A stretch of DNA of 64,000 nucleotides from Sycobia sp. Sy_11 (taxonomy: Eukaryota > Arthropoda > Insecta > Hymenoptera > Epichrysomallidae), in NCBI GenBank assembly GCA_018907035.1, contig JACCIC010000048.1, forward strand, positions 2,933,501-2,997,500, read 5' to 3'. Each line of letters opens with the position of its first letter. Position 1 is the stretch's first letter. A model generated the notes under the pieces. That model did not search any database and had not been told where the DNA came from. It saw only the letters and a list, made by a program, of their open reading frames with translations. Shown piece after piece: positions 35,945 to 47,663 of this stretch. The position numbers were made by a program, and so were the translations under genes.

Positions 35945-36215
35945 TTTCATATCATACTTCATATCATATCATATCATACTTACTAATTAATAAAGACAAA
36001 GCGTGTTTTTGTTTGTACACGATAACCGAAAAACTACTGAACCGATTGTTCTGAAATTTGACATATAGATTCTATATTATCTTGGGAACGACATAGGCTA
36101 TGATTTTCCTTGGAAATTATTTTACTTTCATCAATAAATTAAGTTAATGGTTTTAACAATCAGTTTCACCAGCGGCTGCTAGGTGGCGTTTTGAATCACG
36201 ACCATCAACTCAAAG
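35813..36215 (+). repeat. Inverted partner of 56500-56725, carrying a Helitron-like 5' segment
   Basis: Both ends (35815-35872 and 36085-36215) match the reverse complement of 56500-56725, including CTTCGAAATATTTCATGTTC and CTTTCATCAATAAATTAAG. Between them this copy holds (CA)n, (TA)n and a segment (about 35990-36085: ACACGATAACCGAAAAACTA then CTGAACCGATT and TCTGAAATTTG) of the type found near the 5' ends of insect Helitrons. That middle part is absent from the partner copy. Confidence 0.6.
35875..35942. repeat. Compound (CA)n-(TA)n microsatellite
   Basis: About 12 CA units directly followed by about 22 TA units. Confidence 0.9.
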
Positions 36216-36269
36216 TAGTCCGCTTAAAGTCTTAATACCAGTCCAGCTCAAACCAATGTACATCCCTCT

Positions 36270-37105
36270 ACAAGGCAATAACAATAACCTTCCCGACGGT
36301 ATTTTGAAGCTAATTAAGCAGAAGAATAGAATCCGGAAGAAATGGCAACATCTTAGAACTCCACTTCTCAAAACCCAACTCAACTCCTTATAAAGGGATA
36401 TCCACTCTCGGATAAACGAGCTCAGAAACAGCCGCTTCAACGATTTCATCAGTGAAGCCGTAACTCACCCCAAAAACGTCTGGAAGGTGATAAAATCTAT
36501 ACGAGGTGGTCGCCCCTGCCTCCCACCACTCAAGCACAATGGCCAAACCTTCTCACTCGCTGAAGAAAAGGCCGAGATCTTCGCATCATCTCTCAGCAAT
36601 CAGTGCTCATCTCTACCCAGACCACCAGAACTCTCACTCTTTCATGAACATGTCATCCAGACAGCTCAACACTTCCTCCCTTCAATCAGGGACATCACCC
36701 CTACCTCTCCCAAAGACATAAGCGACATCATTCGCAGTCTCCAAAACAAGAAAGCCCCTGGTGCTGACAAAATCAATAACAACACACTGAAAATCCTCCC
36801 CCATAAACACATCATGTCTATCTGCAATATCGTAAAAGGCAATGATGAGAGATCAATACTTTCTCAAGGCCTGAAAAACGGCCATAGTGATCTGTCTTCC
36901 AAAAGCCGGGAAGTCCCTCAACGATCTCTCAAGCTATCGTTCCATCAGTCTTTTAAACTCTCTAAGCAAAGTGGCCGAAAACGTTTTCCTAAAACGCCTC
37001 TCCACCTCGGTCACCAACAACAACCTCATACCTGACTGTCAGTATGGGTTCTGCACAGGGCACAGCACCTGTCGCCAACTTCTCAGTTACGGAACACATT
37101 ACTGA
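36270..37105 (+). pseudogene. jockey-like LINE reverse transcriptase fragment
   Basis: Fragment of a non-LTR retrotransposon second ORF, in several frames. In order: a pre-RT linker (LPDGILKLIKQKNRIRKKW), TPKNVWKVIKSIRGGRP, the open frame at 36487-37035 with EEKAEIFASSLSNQCS and QNKKAPGADKINNNTLKILP, and then, in another frame at 36887-37105, ICLPKAGKSLNDLSSYRSIS, LNSLSKVAENVFLKRL and DCQYGFCTGHSTCRQL. The KAPG-D and SYRPISLL-type motifs are reverse transcriptase blocks of the jockey group. The catalytic YADD block, the endonuclease and the 3' tail are missing. At least one stop (near 36390) and one frameshift (near 36840-36890) are present. It ends abruptly near 37105, next to the gypsy element. 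Confidence 0.85.
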
Positions 37106-37202
37106 CAACATAATTACATGTTACATATGACATTCAACCAATATATATTATTAAAATTTTTTACAATACTGAGAATCTATTTAATATTGAATTTGGTTCG
37201 TA

Positions 37203-37642
37203 TTATTCATAGACTGAATTTCCTTTCGTGTAACTCTTAAATTGAATAGGCAGTTTAGATTGCCTTACTGATCTACGCAACGGAATATCCTGCATTTGTG
37301 TTGCGTTTGCACGCTCTACTGTTGAATCTTTATTTTGGACATTAGATGTTCCACTTGATTCGCAGTGGCTTGTGCATTGATTTTGATTATTATTATTATT
37401 AGGTGAACTGGTATCTGCTCGATTTACAGGTATTATTTCTACATCCTCGGGAAATAGGGTGTATCGTTACAATTGTTTTTATCCCCGTTTCTATACGGTG
37501 CAGGTACGAGATGCCATCTGATACGCCGTATTACATTACCTCTTTCTGTTTGAATAACGTATGAATTCGGTGTATCTGCTTTTTTAATAACCTTAGCATA
37601 CAATCGCATATCTATAACCCAAACTGCATCATTGATCTCCAA
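37203..37642 (-). pseudogene. gypsy integrase C-terminal tail
   Basis: The frame at 37439-37642 (LEINDAVWVIDMRLYAKVIK, SYVIQTERGNVIRRIRWHLV) resembles the GPY/F-like module after the integrase core of many gypsy elements, which contacts DNA or chromatin. Continuing on the minus strand in a shifted frame, 37203-37455 encodes EIIPVNRADTSSP, an asparagine run and IPLRRSVRQSKLPIQFKSYT, then TAA at 37203. This basic R-S-x-R ending is usual for gypsy pol. Two single-base frame changes, near 37680 and near 37450, separate it from the upstream integrase. Confidence 0.75.
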
Positions 37643-37647
37643 GTCAG

Positions 37648-39065
37648 TTAACTTCTTTGCTCTGTGACGCTTATTATACAGTATACTTTGCTTTTTTTTA
37701 TTTTATTTTCTTTTTCTAATACAACATCATGATGCTTAAACGAACCTAGCTTTTGCGGTATAATTGGGATTCGAGTACGAATTTTTCTAGAAAATAACAT
37801 TTCCGACGGCGAAAAACCATTTGCTAAAGGAGTAGCTCTGTATGATAATAAGCCTAGTGCTACGTCGTTACATTTTTTTATTATATTTTTAGCAACTTTA
37901 ACTGCTGCTTCCGCTGCCCCATTACTTTGTGAAAATTTCGGCGAGCTTGTTATATGTTGAAAATCAAAATCGTTCGCGAATTTTTTAAATCCTGATGAGA
38001 ATTGCGTACCGCAATCGCTACGTACAATTTCCGGAATACTATACCTTGCAAATGTAATCTTACAATGCCTGATAATTTCGTTTTCTGTTAAGCTATCTAA
38101 AGGGCATATCTCAAAATATCTGGAATAATAATCGGTAATAATAAGATACCATCTCTTAGCTAAAAATAAATCCATTCCCACCTTTTGCCACGGTCTATCG
38201 GGAAATTTTTCTATTGAAAATGGCTCGCGTATATTTTGTCTCTCCTCTATGCAGGCAGGACAATTTTCGACTAAATTTTTTAACTGCGCACTTAAACCGA
38301 ACCACCATATAGCTTCTTCGGTTCTATTTCTACATTTGGAAATTCCTAAATGACCTTCGTGTATTTTATGTAACAATTCAAGTTGCAGAACTGGAGGAAT
38401 AACCATTCGTGATTTATATAATAACAAATTATCACAGACCGAAAAATCTTCCTTATTTTCGTAATATCGCGCCATTTCCTGATCTATTTTGTTTTTACAA
38501 GGCCACGTTGGCATACAATAATTTTTTATTTGCATACATATGGGATCATTTTCCTGTTCTTTTTTTATTTTTTCTATAAAACCAATTTTTGCTGGAAAAT
38601 TGCTGGTAACAAAGTTAATATACAATTCAATTTCCTTAGGCAAATCGTCTGCATCATTATTTATGTTAGTTAATGGATTGCGCGAGAGAGCGTCTGCTAA
38701 CACTAATTGTTTACCGGGCATAAACTGTATGACATATGAAAACCGCATTAATCTTAGTCTTATTCTTTCTAACCGAGGAGTCAGCTGATCTAAATCTTTA
38801 CTCTGTAGTACTTGTAAAAGTGGTTTGTGATCAGTCTCCAATATAATTTTTAATCCCGTGACATATTCTTTAAATCTTTCAGTTGCAAATGCTAGTGCTA
38901 ACGCTTCTTTTTCAATTTGGCTATATCTTTGTTCGCAAGCTGATAGCGTACGAGATGCGTATGCTACGACTTCGCGTGTACCAACTTTATTTTCTTGTAA
39001 TAATGCCGCGCCTAGACCGTACCTTGACGCATCGGCTTGTATCACGATATTTTTTGAATGATCAA
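37648..39065 (-). pseudogene. gypsy RNase H and integrase
   Basis: A 465-codon open frame. RNase H: IQADASRYGLGAALLQENK at the start and LETDHKPLLQVLQ near residue 70. Integrase zinc domain: HEGHLGISKCRNRTEEA to CPACIEERQN near residues 230-270. Core: the Asp in VGMDLF (about 290), the Asp in VRSDCGTQFSSG (about 340) and the Glu in QSNGAAEAAVK (about 370), so the DDE triad looks intact. It is joined to the upstream reverse transcriptase by a one-base deletion near 39065, where HSKNIVIQADA starts in a new frame. It ends in a frameshift near 37680. Confidence 0.92.
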
Positions 39066-40736
39066 ATGAGCTAACGTCGGAGCCTTTTCTAGCATTATTT
39101 TTATTTCTTTAAACACTTTATTCTGCACATCAAGCCATACGAATGTTTTATCGTTTTTCAATAACGAATTTAACGGCTCAAGAATTTTTGACTTATTCGA
39201 AATGAACTTACCGGCATAATTTACCGTTCCTAAAAATTGCATCAGCGCCTCTTTGTTTTTCGGAACTGGAAAATTTATAATGGCTTCAACTCGCTCGGAC
39301 AAAATATCTATTCCATTTTCTGAAATTTTATGTCCTAAAAATATTATCTCTTTAACGACAAATACACATTTATTTTTATTTAGGGTTATGCCCTCTTTCT
39401 TAATACAACTAAGGACACGTTCAAGAACTCTGTCATGTTCTTGTTTTGTTTTAGCATATATTAAAATGTCATCTATATGTATTATAACATTCGATACGTC
39501 GGAAAATAAATCTGAAAACATCTTAGCAAAATAATCTGACGCACATGTAATACCGAATGGTAATCGGGTATATATAAATCTACCAAATGGTGTAAGAATT
39601 GTTGTCAGTGGTTGACTTTTTTTATGAAGCTTAATTTGATGATAACCTGCAGTTGCATCTATTTTTGAAAAAAACTTTGCTCCTTTCAACTTTTCTAACG
39701 TTATATCTATTTTCGGAATCGGAAAAACCGCTCCTTTAATACTATTGTTTAGTTTAGTGAAATCGCTGCACAAATGTATTTCTTCACTATCTTTTTTTGG
39801 TACTACTACCACCAGGCAGCACCAATCGGTTGGAAAATTTACCGGTTTAATCACCTTTTGAGTTACTAATTTCTTTAGCTCATTATCGACTTTAGAGAGC
39901 AGTGGAATCGCTACTGCGCGTGGTGTCGTAATTGCATATGGCTGCACGTTTTCTTTCAATGATAATTGTAAATCTCGCTTAAAATGGCCTAGTCCTTCAA
40001 ATACGCTTTCATATTTACTAACAATTTGTGTAGTTGATGGACTATCTATTTGAACATTAAAAATCCCTTTAATTAAACTTAAATTAATAATTTCTGGTTG
40101 TCCCAATAGATTATATTTAAAGTTACGCATTACATAAATTCTTACATCTGTATTTTTGTTTTTATAATGAATGCTTATGTCTATATATCCAACTATATAC
40201 AGTTTATTTCCACCGGCCGCTTTTATTATTTTGTCGGTATTTTTTATTTTATATAAACAATCTCTCGGTATACTATGAATATTCATGCAAGTAACTTGCG
40301 CGCCTGTATCCACTATAAATTCTACGTCTTTATTAAATTCACGTATATTAAGAGTTATTCTAAAATCATGTTTATATTTTTGTGGATCGCGCTCATGCAC
40401 TGAACCTATCCAGGCATATTTCTCGGAATGGGATGTTTCTTCAATTCGACGCACGTTCTTGAATTTACAAACCTTCTCCCAATGACCTATCTTCGAGCAA
40501 TTTCTGCATTTGGATTGTGTGGCGGGACATTTTTGGAATGCTGCATGCTTTCGATTTCCGCATCTGAAACACTGATCGTTCATTTGCGAGTCTTTTTTGT
40601 ATAATCCTTTCTCAGAATTTTTTGGTTTACTTCTATCAACATGCGCTCTCTTGTTTTTATAAACAGCGTTGACCTCGACGCGCTCGTCCACTTCTTTACG
40701 TAGAACTTTACCCTCTTTTGATTGTATCTCAGCTTG
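39042..40736 (-). pseudogene. gypsy nucleocapsid, protease and reverse transcriptase
   Basis: The frame is open from the codon after the TGA at 40737-40739 to 39042. Counting from the Met at 40691: two cysteine-rich knuckles near residues 41-75 (CFRCGNRKHAAFQKC, CRNCSKIGHWEKVC); a retroviral-type protease with FIVDTGAQVTCM near 128; reverse transcriptase with VVVPKKDSEEIHLCSDFT (about 295-312), FSKIDATAGYHQIKL (about 341), YTRLPFGITCA (about 374) and the active site IIHIDDILIY (about 403). The DD pair is intact. The only lesions are the upstream stop and the frameshift into RNase H. Confidence 0.92.
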
Positions 40737-41279
40737 TCAAGCCAATGCAGTAGTCTTTTCCAAACTTAGATCTGATATTAACTGTAGACGTTCTGATGTC
40801 TTTGTATATTTTATACCAATAACTATGCGATCACGTATCAATTCATCTTTTATATTACCGTAATCACAAGTAACAGCTAATATATGCAGTGCTGTTATAA
40901 ATGTATCTACACTTTCAGTAGTACGTTGAAATCTTGAATTAAATTTAAATCGTTCGAAGATAACGTTTTTCTTCGACGCAAAATAATTTTCACATTTTTC
41001 TTTAACACTCGTAAACGTTGTATTATTTATGATTTGCGTAAATATCTGGCACAAAATATCTTCCGATTTTTCTCCCATCGTGTAACACAATAAATCAGCT
41101 TTTTCTTTTTCAGTTTTATCGTTTAAATTTGCTACAGTCATGTAACGTTCAAACCTTTTGATCCAAACTGGCCATAGATCTGGTTTTGTGAAATCGAATT
41201 CAGCGGGCGGCCGTACACTTGCGTAATTTGTTGTGGATGCCATACTTTCCCTTGAATTTTGCGAATTATTCTCCGTCAT
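40737..41279 (-). CDS. gypsy Gag, N-terminal part
   Basis: 180-codon frame from an ATG at 41279. It contains PAEFDFTKPDLWPVWIKRFE and RYMTVANLNDKTEKEKADLL, then FERFKFNSRFQRTTESVDTF near residue 125, the usual Gag layout for gypsy-type elements in insects. It would form the particle shell. It ends in TGA (40737-40739), but the same frame continues without other interruption into the zinc knuckles and pol. This stop is therefore either a single nonsense mutation or, less likely, a read-through site. Upstream sequence to the primer site is only about 55 bp. Confidence 0.85.
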   Translation of the reverse strand: MTENNSQNSRESMASTTNYASVRPPAEFDFTKPDLWPVWIKRFERYMTVANLNDKTEKEKADLLCYTMGEKSEDILCQIFTQIINNTTFTSVKEKCENYFASKKNVIFERFKFNSRFQRTTESVDTFITALHILAVTCDYGNIKDELIRDRIVIGIKYTKTSERLQLISDLSLEKTTALA

Positions 41280-41522
41280 TTTTATTTACCGAAAGCCTGT
41301 GAGTCTTATATCGAATACTTTTTTTTTTTAATTTTCAAACCGCTGCCACCATGTTTTATTGATGGTTATAAATTAACAATTAGTATATGTTTTAATATAG
41401 GCGAGGTGCTAGCGTGTGCATTGTACGACCATGCAAGAACGACTGACTCCCGAATCTCTAGTCCCAGGGCTAAACCCTATTTTGACCGCTGGTGGCGCTA
41501 TAGCGTGTTTTATCACTCGCTC

Positions 41523-41524
<2 letters not shown>

Positions 41525-41602
<78 letters not shown>
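41525..41602. repeat. Compound (CA)n-(TA)n microsatellite
   Basis: About 25 CA units followed by about 14 TA units, within or beside the presumed gypsy 5' LTR. Confidence 0.9.
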
Positions 41603-41606
<4 letters not shown>

Positions 41607-42548
41607 CGAGGCGCAGAAACATCTGATGTACCGCGCGGCTGTCCATTCCTAGACATTTCTCTATTCAGCGAGGACAGTAATAAACGAAATATCAAATACT
41701 AGGTATATGGGTATCAGGTACGCATATGCGCCTCCTACGATCCTGAACTTACGATTGTATTACTGTTCGACCATAAATACAGCGGTGGGAAACGCGAAAA
41801 AATGTTTCCATCGTCGGGAAAGGGTCCATCAGTAGCTTTTGGCGCTTTCTTTAACTCGCTCCACCAATTTGTGGATTTTTGAAGGTATCCGCGTAAAAGA
41901 CAGTTTAGTTTCTTTTTGTTTTTCTTTAAGTACAGTTCAGTCTGAGCGCGCCGCGTGAATTACGTTTTACGCTACGCTTTCGTTTCGCTTTGCGTTTCGC
42001 TTACGGAGCGAACTACATTATAGATATTTTTCTGTGTGCAGTGTGAATAATTTTATACATTGTTTTTTGTACTACAAATCTGAAGCTCGCGAGCGGTAGT
42101 TTGGATGATTGTACAGTGTGCAATCTGTGAATAGTACGTGTGGGCAAGGCACACAGGCCTTGCTGAGAATCCGAGCCCAGAGCGGAACTCTAAGGAACTT
42201 CCCGAGTGACTTACAATCCGTGGCTCCTGTCGGCGACAAGGGCTCATCTCGTTATCAAGACGTTGAGGTCGCGAAGTAGTGTTGGAGTACTGTAACTGCG
42301 AAAAAATTGTTGTGTAAGAGATCTCTTAATTTTTATATAAGTGACATTTTGATCGTTTCATTAAAGTCATAAATTAACTTTTGTATAAAGTTGTACTAAA
42401 ATTTGTAAAACTAATTTGTCTTGTATTTTAAGGCTTTTTCCTCCTTCACTGAGTGGAGATTTTTTATGCCGCACCCTTTTATTTATATTAAACAAAATTG
42501 AATTAGAAAAATATTAAACATTCTTGTATTTATTTATTTTCCCGAACA
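41603..42548. mobile_element. LTR-like segment, possible solo LTR
   Basis: The segment begins TGTTCG and ends CGAACA, and is GC-richer and CG-rich. It contains a promoter-like stretch (about 41910-42020) and a 39-bp block at 42432-42470 that matches, inverted, the BEL LTR around 53445-53484. No matching target duplication is visible (ATATA before, TTATG after). It might instead be part of the gypsy 5' LTR. Treat the boundaries as provisional. Confidence 0.35.
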
Positions 42549-42753
42549 TTATGGGTCGGGTAGCATGGAGTGGACGAGCTTGACAGACTAAAAAATGGGG
42601 GAGTGCTGGCAATGCTAGTACAGCCGTCATTGAGCAAGGCTGCAGGCGTCATATATGGCGAGTGTGAACTTTCTGCTCTTAGGGCTTCTGATATTACCTT
42701 CTGCTCACGAGATCCTCGACTATCACTTTCTGGTCCTCTTGGATGGACGAGAA

Positions 42754-42755
42754 AA

Positions 42756-42826
<71 letters not shown>
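42754..42826. repeat. (GA)n microsatellite
   Basis: About 33 GA units with a few AA and CA interruptions. Confidence 0.9.
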
Positions 42827-42830
<4 letters not shown>

Positions 42831-44370
42831 ACCGTGTACTAGAGACTTTTTTTTGGAAAGCATGGGTTCGATTTTGATGTGATGATACCCTTAGAGGATT
42901 ATTATATAGAATTTTTAATGAAGTTCTTTCGTTGGCAAGTATCTCTTAAGAACACTGACGTTTTGAAATCTGAATGCTCTCTTAACTCAAATAAATAGAA
43001 TTGAAACTTATTGAGTAAGTTAATATTTAATTTAACTTTTACTTAATAAATGAACATATACTCGCTTATAAGTTATTTGAAAACTCTAAAGTTTTTATGG
43101 TCGATTTTTCAAATTTTCTGCATATCAATAATTTCAATAATCTCAGCTAGTTCTACTTTCGGGCTTTAGGAGACACCACTTTTCCAATACTACCTCAAAG
43201 TTAGCTATTCTGAATTATTAATATCTGCGCATATTTGAATTGATACGTCCGAAGGTCATATAAATATGCTTCAATATTTGCTTTTAGTCAACAGGGTAAT
43301 ATTATAGAATGATATAGGTAGATCTTTTATCTATTGCGATTTTTACGATTTTTTAAACTGTTTTTTAGTGTTCAAAATATAATTTAACAAGAGCACTTTG
43401 ATATACAGAATTTCAGAAGTATAAAACTCTGAATATTATTATTATTATTATTGTTATTATTAGTGTTGTTTTATTATTTTACAGTGACAAATTAAATAAT
43501 TAAAGAGATCGTAAGTATAGGGTAATAATGAAATGAATAGGCTATTTCGGGAGCATTGTAGTGCTCTTTTTGGATCAGCATATCATTGGTTGATCCAGAC
43601 AGGTATTTATTTATGAATTAATTTATTGCATATTTTTCATAATAGATAGTCTTTTTAATATGGGATATTCGTTAACGAACTTAATTATCGCTACGGAAAA
43701 AACGGAAAACACTATTTTGTAAACCTCCGCCCAAGAATTCACTTGATAAGAATTAGCAAGTAAATTTGGTATTAATGATAACAAACGTTTACAATCCATC
43801 AAACACCCAACGCCTTCTCTTGAATAAAATTTAATTTTATATATGTAATAAATAATTAATTCAATTAAATGTGGAAAAATTCGTGTCAAATAAAAATTAA
43901 CGACTAAACACGTATCATACAGTTTTCAAAAGTCCAAATCAAATTTATAAGATAATATTATGAACGGAGCACGTTTGAATGCAAAATGAAATTTTAATTA
44001 GGGCTAAAACATAACAAGTGTATTGTAAACGTTGAAAAGTACAAGATGCATTTATTATGTAAATTACTCGTACCCGTACATATTACTATATTTATGTTAA
44101 TCATACATTCTACAATTAACTAAATGCCATATTTAAAATATAATTTATCGCTTATAAATTTATCATTACGGTCTATGAAAATTAAGGCCCGCAAAATCTG
44201 TCAGTATTACGTTAGTCATGCTTTCAGAGTTCTAAATTGGTCAAAACCTCATTTGAAATTCAGGATATTATTAAAAATTTGAAAATATACGCACTTGATG
44301 TACTACATATAATAAATTGTTGCTCTTAATCGGTGGAATAAATCATGAAAGTTTCCAACTCGACCGTATA
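42827..44370. other. AT-rich sequence, nothing recognised
   Basis: Includes a short (ATT)n tract at 43436-43462. The 88-codon minus frame at 43623-43889 shows no family resemblance. Confidence 0.4.
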
Positions 44371-47300
44371 ATAATATATATATATATATATATATAGTAT
44401 CTGGCGGGAGTACGCTGGCTTTGGAAAAGCATAAATTGGCGAGCGGTCAAATAAACTCCTTGCGGTAATAATACCGTTTAATAATTGAGATCGTCAAACT
44501 CAGGGAAATCTTGGCCCATATTCGCATATACAGGCGCGCCTATCAGAGCTGCCACACAGCAGTTAGCGGAGATCTTCACAAGGACATCTATCGGAGAATA
44601 TTATTTTCCTTTTTTTTCTTCTTAAGATATACTATCATTGAAACAAAAACGTCGATAGTAAATGAAAAGGAGGCTTCTCTTAGACGTCTGCGATGAAAAG
44701 GCGATTCCTTAGATATATTTATCTGCTTGGTATATACTTATATAAAAAGGTGATCGGAGCTCCATCAGGATAGAATGAGAATAGCGAGCAATCGAGCCTC
44801 TCAAAGCCTCAATAAAGTGTCAAAGCAATGACAGTCGCGGAAGTAGGGGCCTGGAGGGATGTGAAAGGATGGCTGCTTCCAAGTTATATGAGATTGAAAG
44901 GTTTCTTCGGGTTCAATTTGAGGCGAGTACGAGTTCGACGCTCGAGATATTGTATCAGGTTATATAATAGTAGTTTATATATGCAGGAAAATCCTGAGGA
45001 CCGTGCAACTTTCTCATTTAATTCAAGGAATGGCGTGATGCGTAGTGCTTCGCGTACCACTAAACAAGTATATATGTATATAGCAAGAAATATCGCAGAA
45101 AACCGATAATTCAATGATGCTAAAATTGGCAATCCGCGAAATAATAGATTGATTAAAAAAATTCTATTATCATCTTCCTATATATACGCAACAAAAAATG
45201 ACGTATTATATATGAAATATAGATTTAAATCACGATTGAGAATCCATATTGTAGATAAAAATCTACAACTACTATGAAAGAAAGTTTTTTTCCAAATTTC
45301 AATGACCTAAAAATGTAATTACTTCCAAGATTTGATCACAAAAGAAAAGTTTACGTTAAAAAACAATTGCAATTTATGTAATAGTTTGAACGGTATGATG
45401 CTGTCAAATCATCAACTTGACAGATAGATTTAAATACATGTAGAAAATTTCCATAACGATAGCGAGCATCACGCTTTGGACAAACAAGACATTCAAGCAA
45501 GTTTTCATCCGATCTTTTTTTTATGACCATTATCACCATCATCATTATCATCACACACAAGCGCGCGCATACACACAAAGAGAGAGAGAGAGAGAGAGAG
45601 ATAAAAAAATTCTCGTTTCTATAAAAAAGCGGCATTATTCTTAAAATTGCGCTACGATTTGTCTTGATCAAAACTATCTGTGCTCTTCTCTCCATCAGCA
45701 GCACCGATTTACGACTTTATACATTTTGCAAATAAACCCCGCCCACCTTCTTCCAAGGAAAATTTCGATTTCAACCAATTTACAATGGGCTGGTGGATGG
45801 GTAACGAACGGGGTGGGGGCATTAGTTTGATTGCTCAAAGACGATGGCGCAGTAGATTTTTCAATCCTATAAATAATTCATGGGGGCATGTGTTCAGAGA
45901 CAGAAAGAAATAGCGAGAGAGAGATGAAGTGAGACGAAGCGAGACAAAGACAATCTATCGAATCAGACGGATTCATTCGGAAAAGCATCTCTTTACTAAC
46001 GGACAAACTTGCTGGCCTCTTTTTCCCTCTTTGCCCTGCTCCTCCAACTTTTACTATTATTGCTCTTACATCTATCGTTATTGCAGTTTCTCCCGTTCGA
46101 CTGCTGTACGTTATATACAAAAAAAAAAGAAACGAAACTTAATTAAGGAGACTCCATCCCGTCGGTTCATACCAGTGAGAGCTCTTCAAAGAGGTATTGC
46201 AAATTTATAATATATTTTATTCAATAAATTGTGTAAAAAAACTATTCTGTCGTTAATGTTATGAACTAAAAGTAAGCACAAAAAATTCAATAATCTAATT
46301 CATACGCAACAAAAAAACACTTTTTCTCAGCGCCTTTCCACATTGTCTCTTTGTATGCATTTGTGTTTACGGTATGATAACAATGCAGTCTATTATTCTG
46401 AAACTAAACAGTAATTAACCTCGCTTGACGATAGAAAAAAAATCCAATTCTCTCAATTTTGAACACATCCTACATTATCATAAGGCGCATGTGATTTAAA
46501 AATTATTATTTATACCATATAGAACATATATATCGAGAATATAGTATATGTGTGTATTTGTATGTATGCGTGCGTGCGCGCGCGCGTGTGTCTATTTTTT
46601 CTATTTTTTCAAAACCATAGTTTTTACTATTTTTGATATGAAAATACAATTTTCGCCAAAAGAAATTATGATATTCTGATATTCTTAAGCAGCATCCTAA
46701 AAATGTAATTATGCAAAAATTCATGAACATCGAGAATGGGTGTTTTTTAGAAGTATATAACAAATCACCGATCTTCAGGAAACCACGCTCGAACATGTTA
46801 AATTTTTCTTTAGGGAAATTGCGCTTGCAGCGGAAAATGTATAACAAAAAATATTTGTTATGATGACGTTTATAATTTAAGTCGAAGAACCATGACTTTC
46901 TTAAAATGGCCATAGAAAGTCCATTGCCACCAAAAATCACTACGATATTCGTAAACCGTGATTCAAAATCATCACTATAAAAATTCTCATCAAAATTGGA
47001 GTGGATTGTTTTTTGAAAAGTGTAACCTTAAATCGTACGGAAAAGTATGATTAAATAATAAATAATAATAAAAGAAAAACTTTAAGTTGTAAGAGAATTG
47101 ATGATAATATAACATTTTATTTGACTTTCTTTTTTACACTATGCATATTAAAATGAAAGATAAAGTTAAATATATATAATATAATCTAGAGTTTGTAAAG
47201 TACAAGCGAATGTAAGTGTTTCGGATATAAGAATGTTAAAGATTATTGGTAGAACTTATTTTGCGAGCGTTCCAATTTAAATTGGACCTGAGTCTTATCC

Positions 47301-47638
47301 TGATTTATGTGTGTCTAAAAGGTTGGTGATACACTGTTGCTCGAGGCCATCACTGGAGGCATCTGCATCGGTGCAGTGACGATCGGGCGTGTGCAAATAG
47401 TGGATGAAAGGACTCGCGAGTTCCCGAATCTTGCCTCTCCTCCTCCCCTCGCCCCAAATTTCTACTAACTATAACCGTCGACCATTTCTTGCCATACCTT
47501 TGCAACTTCATAACATGTTAGATATTATTTTAGGTATTAATTTAAATGAAAAATATTTTGACATACTCACTCACACTCACGTATACGCACATAAGCTCTC
47601 TCCCCCTTTCTTTTTCTCTCTCTCGCTTTAATAAATAA
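44371..47638. other. Mixed-composition sequence with no supported gene
   Basis: Somewhat GC-richer than the rest. It has short (TA)n at 44374, (GA)n at 45580-45601 and (GC)n at 46575. Frames of 60-144 codons at 44828, 45351, 45680 and 46506 have no recognisable domains and partly read microsatellites. Host regulatory or exon sequence is possible but not demonstrable here. Confidence 0.4.
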
Positions 47639-47663
47639 AATTCTAATTCTAATTCTAATTCTA
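47639..47663. repeat. Four copies of a 6-bp unit (TAATTC)n
   Basis: Perfect hexanucleotide tandem, followed by a CT-rich tract and (CATA)n near 47710. Confidence 0.8.

Larger units (their letters stand above)
37203..41352 (-). mobile_element. Ty3/gypsy LTR retrotransposon, near-complete coding region
   Basis: Minus-strand element with domain order Gag, CCHC, protease, reverse transcriptase, RNase H, integrase (the Ty3/gypsy order). A primer binding site TGGTGGCAGCGGTTTG reads on the minus strand from 41351, directly after an AACA that would end the 5' LTR. No envelope-like frame follows integrase. I could not identify a repeated LTR pair. The left end abuts the LINE fragment at about 37105 and the right-hand LTR, if present, starts at 41353 and is interrupted by (CA)n/(TA)n. 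Confidence 0.85.

Noticed and set aside
36210..36449. 79-codon minus-strand frame
   Set aside because: Antisense to the jockey-like linker region, which reads convincingly on the plus strand.
39253..39534. Plus-strand frames across 38.5-41 kb and 50-51.2 kb
   Set aside because: They are antisense shadows of the gypsy and BEL coding regions, which carry clear family motifs.
41603..42548. Confident solo BEL LTR
   Set aside because: Although the ends TGTTCG/CGAACA and a 39-bp block fit, the flanking 5-mers differ (ATATA and TTATG) and the rest does not align with the BEL LTR, so I kept it only as a low-confidence feature.
44828..45109. 93-codon plus-strand frame after an AATAAAG-containing leader
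   Set aside because: Composition looks gene-like, but there is no recognisable domain, splice structure or second copy to support it.
46506..46940. 144-codon minus-strand frame
   Set aside because: The end reads through a (CA)/(GC) microsatellite, and the rest is rich in F, K and N as expected from AT-rich DNA. No family is seen.
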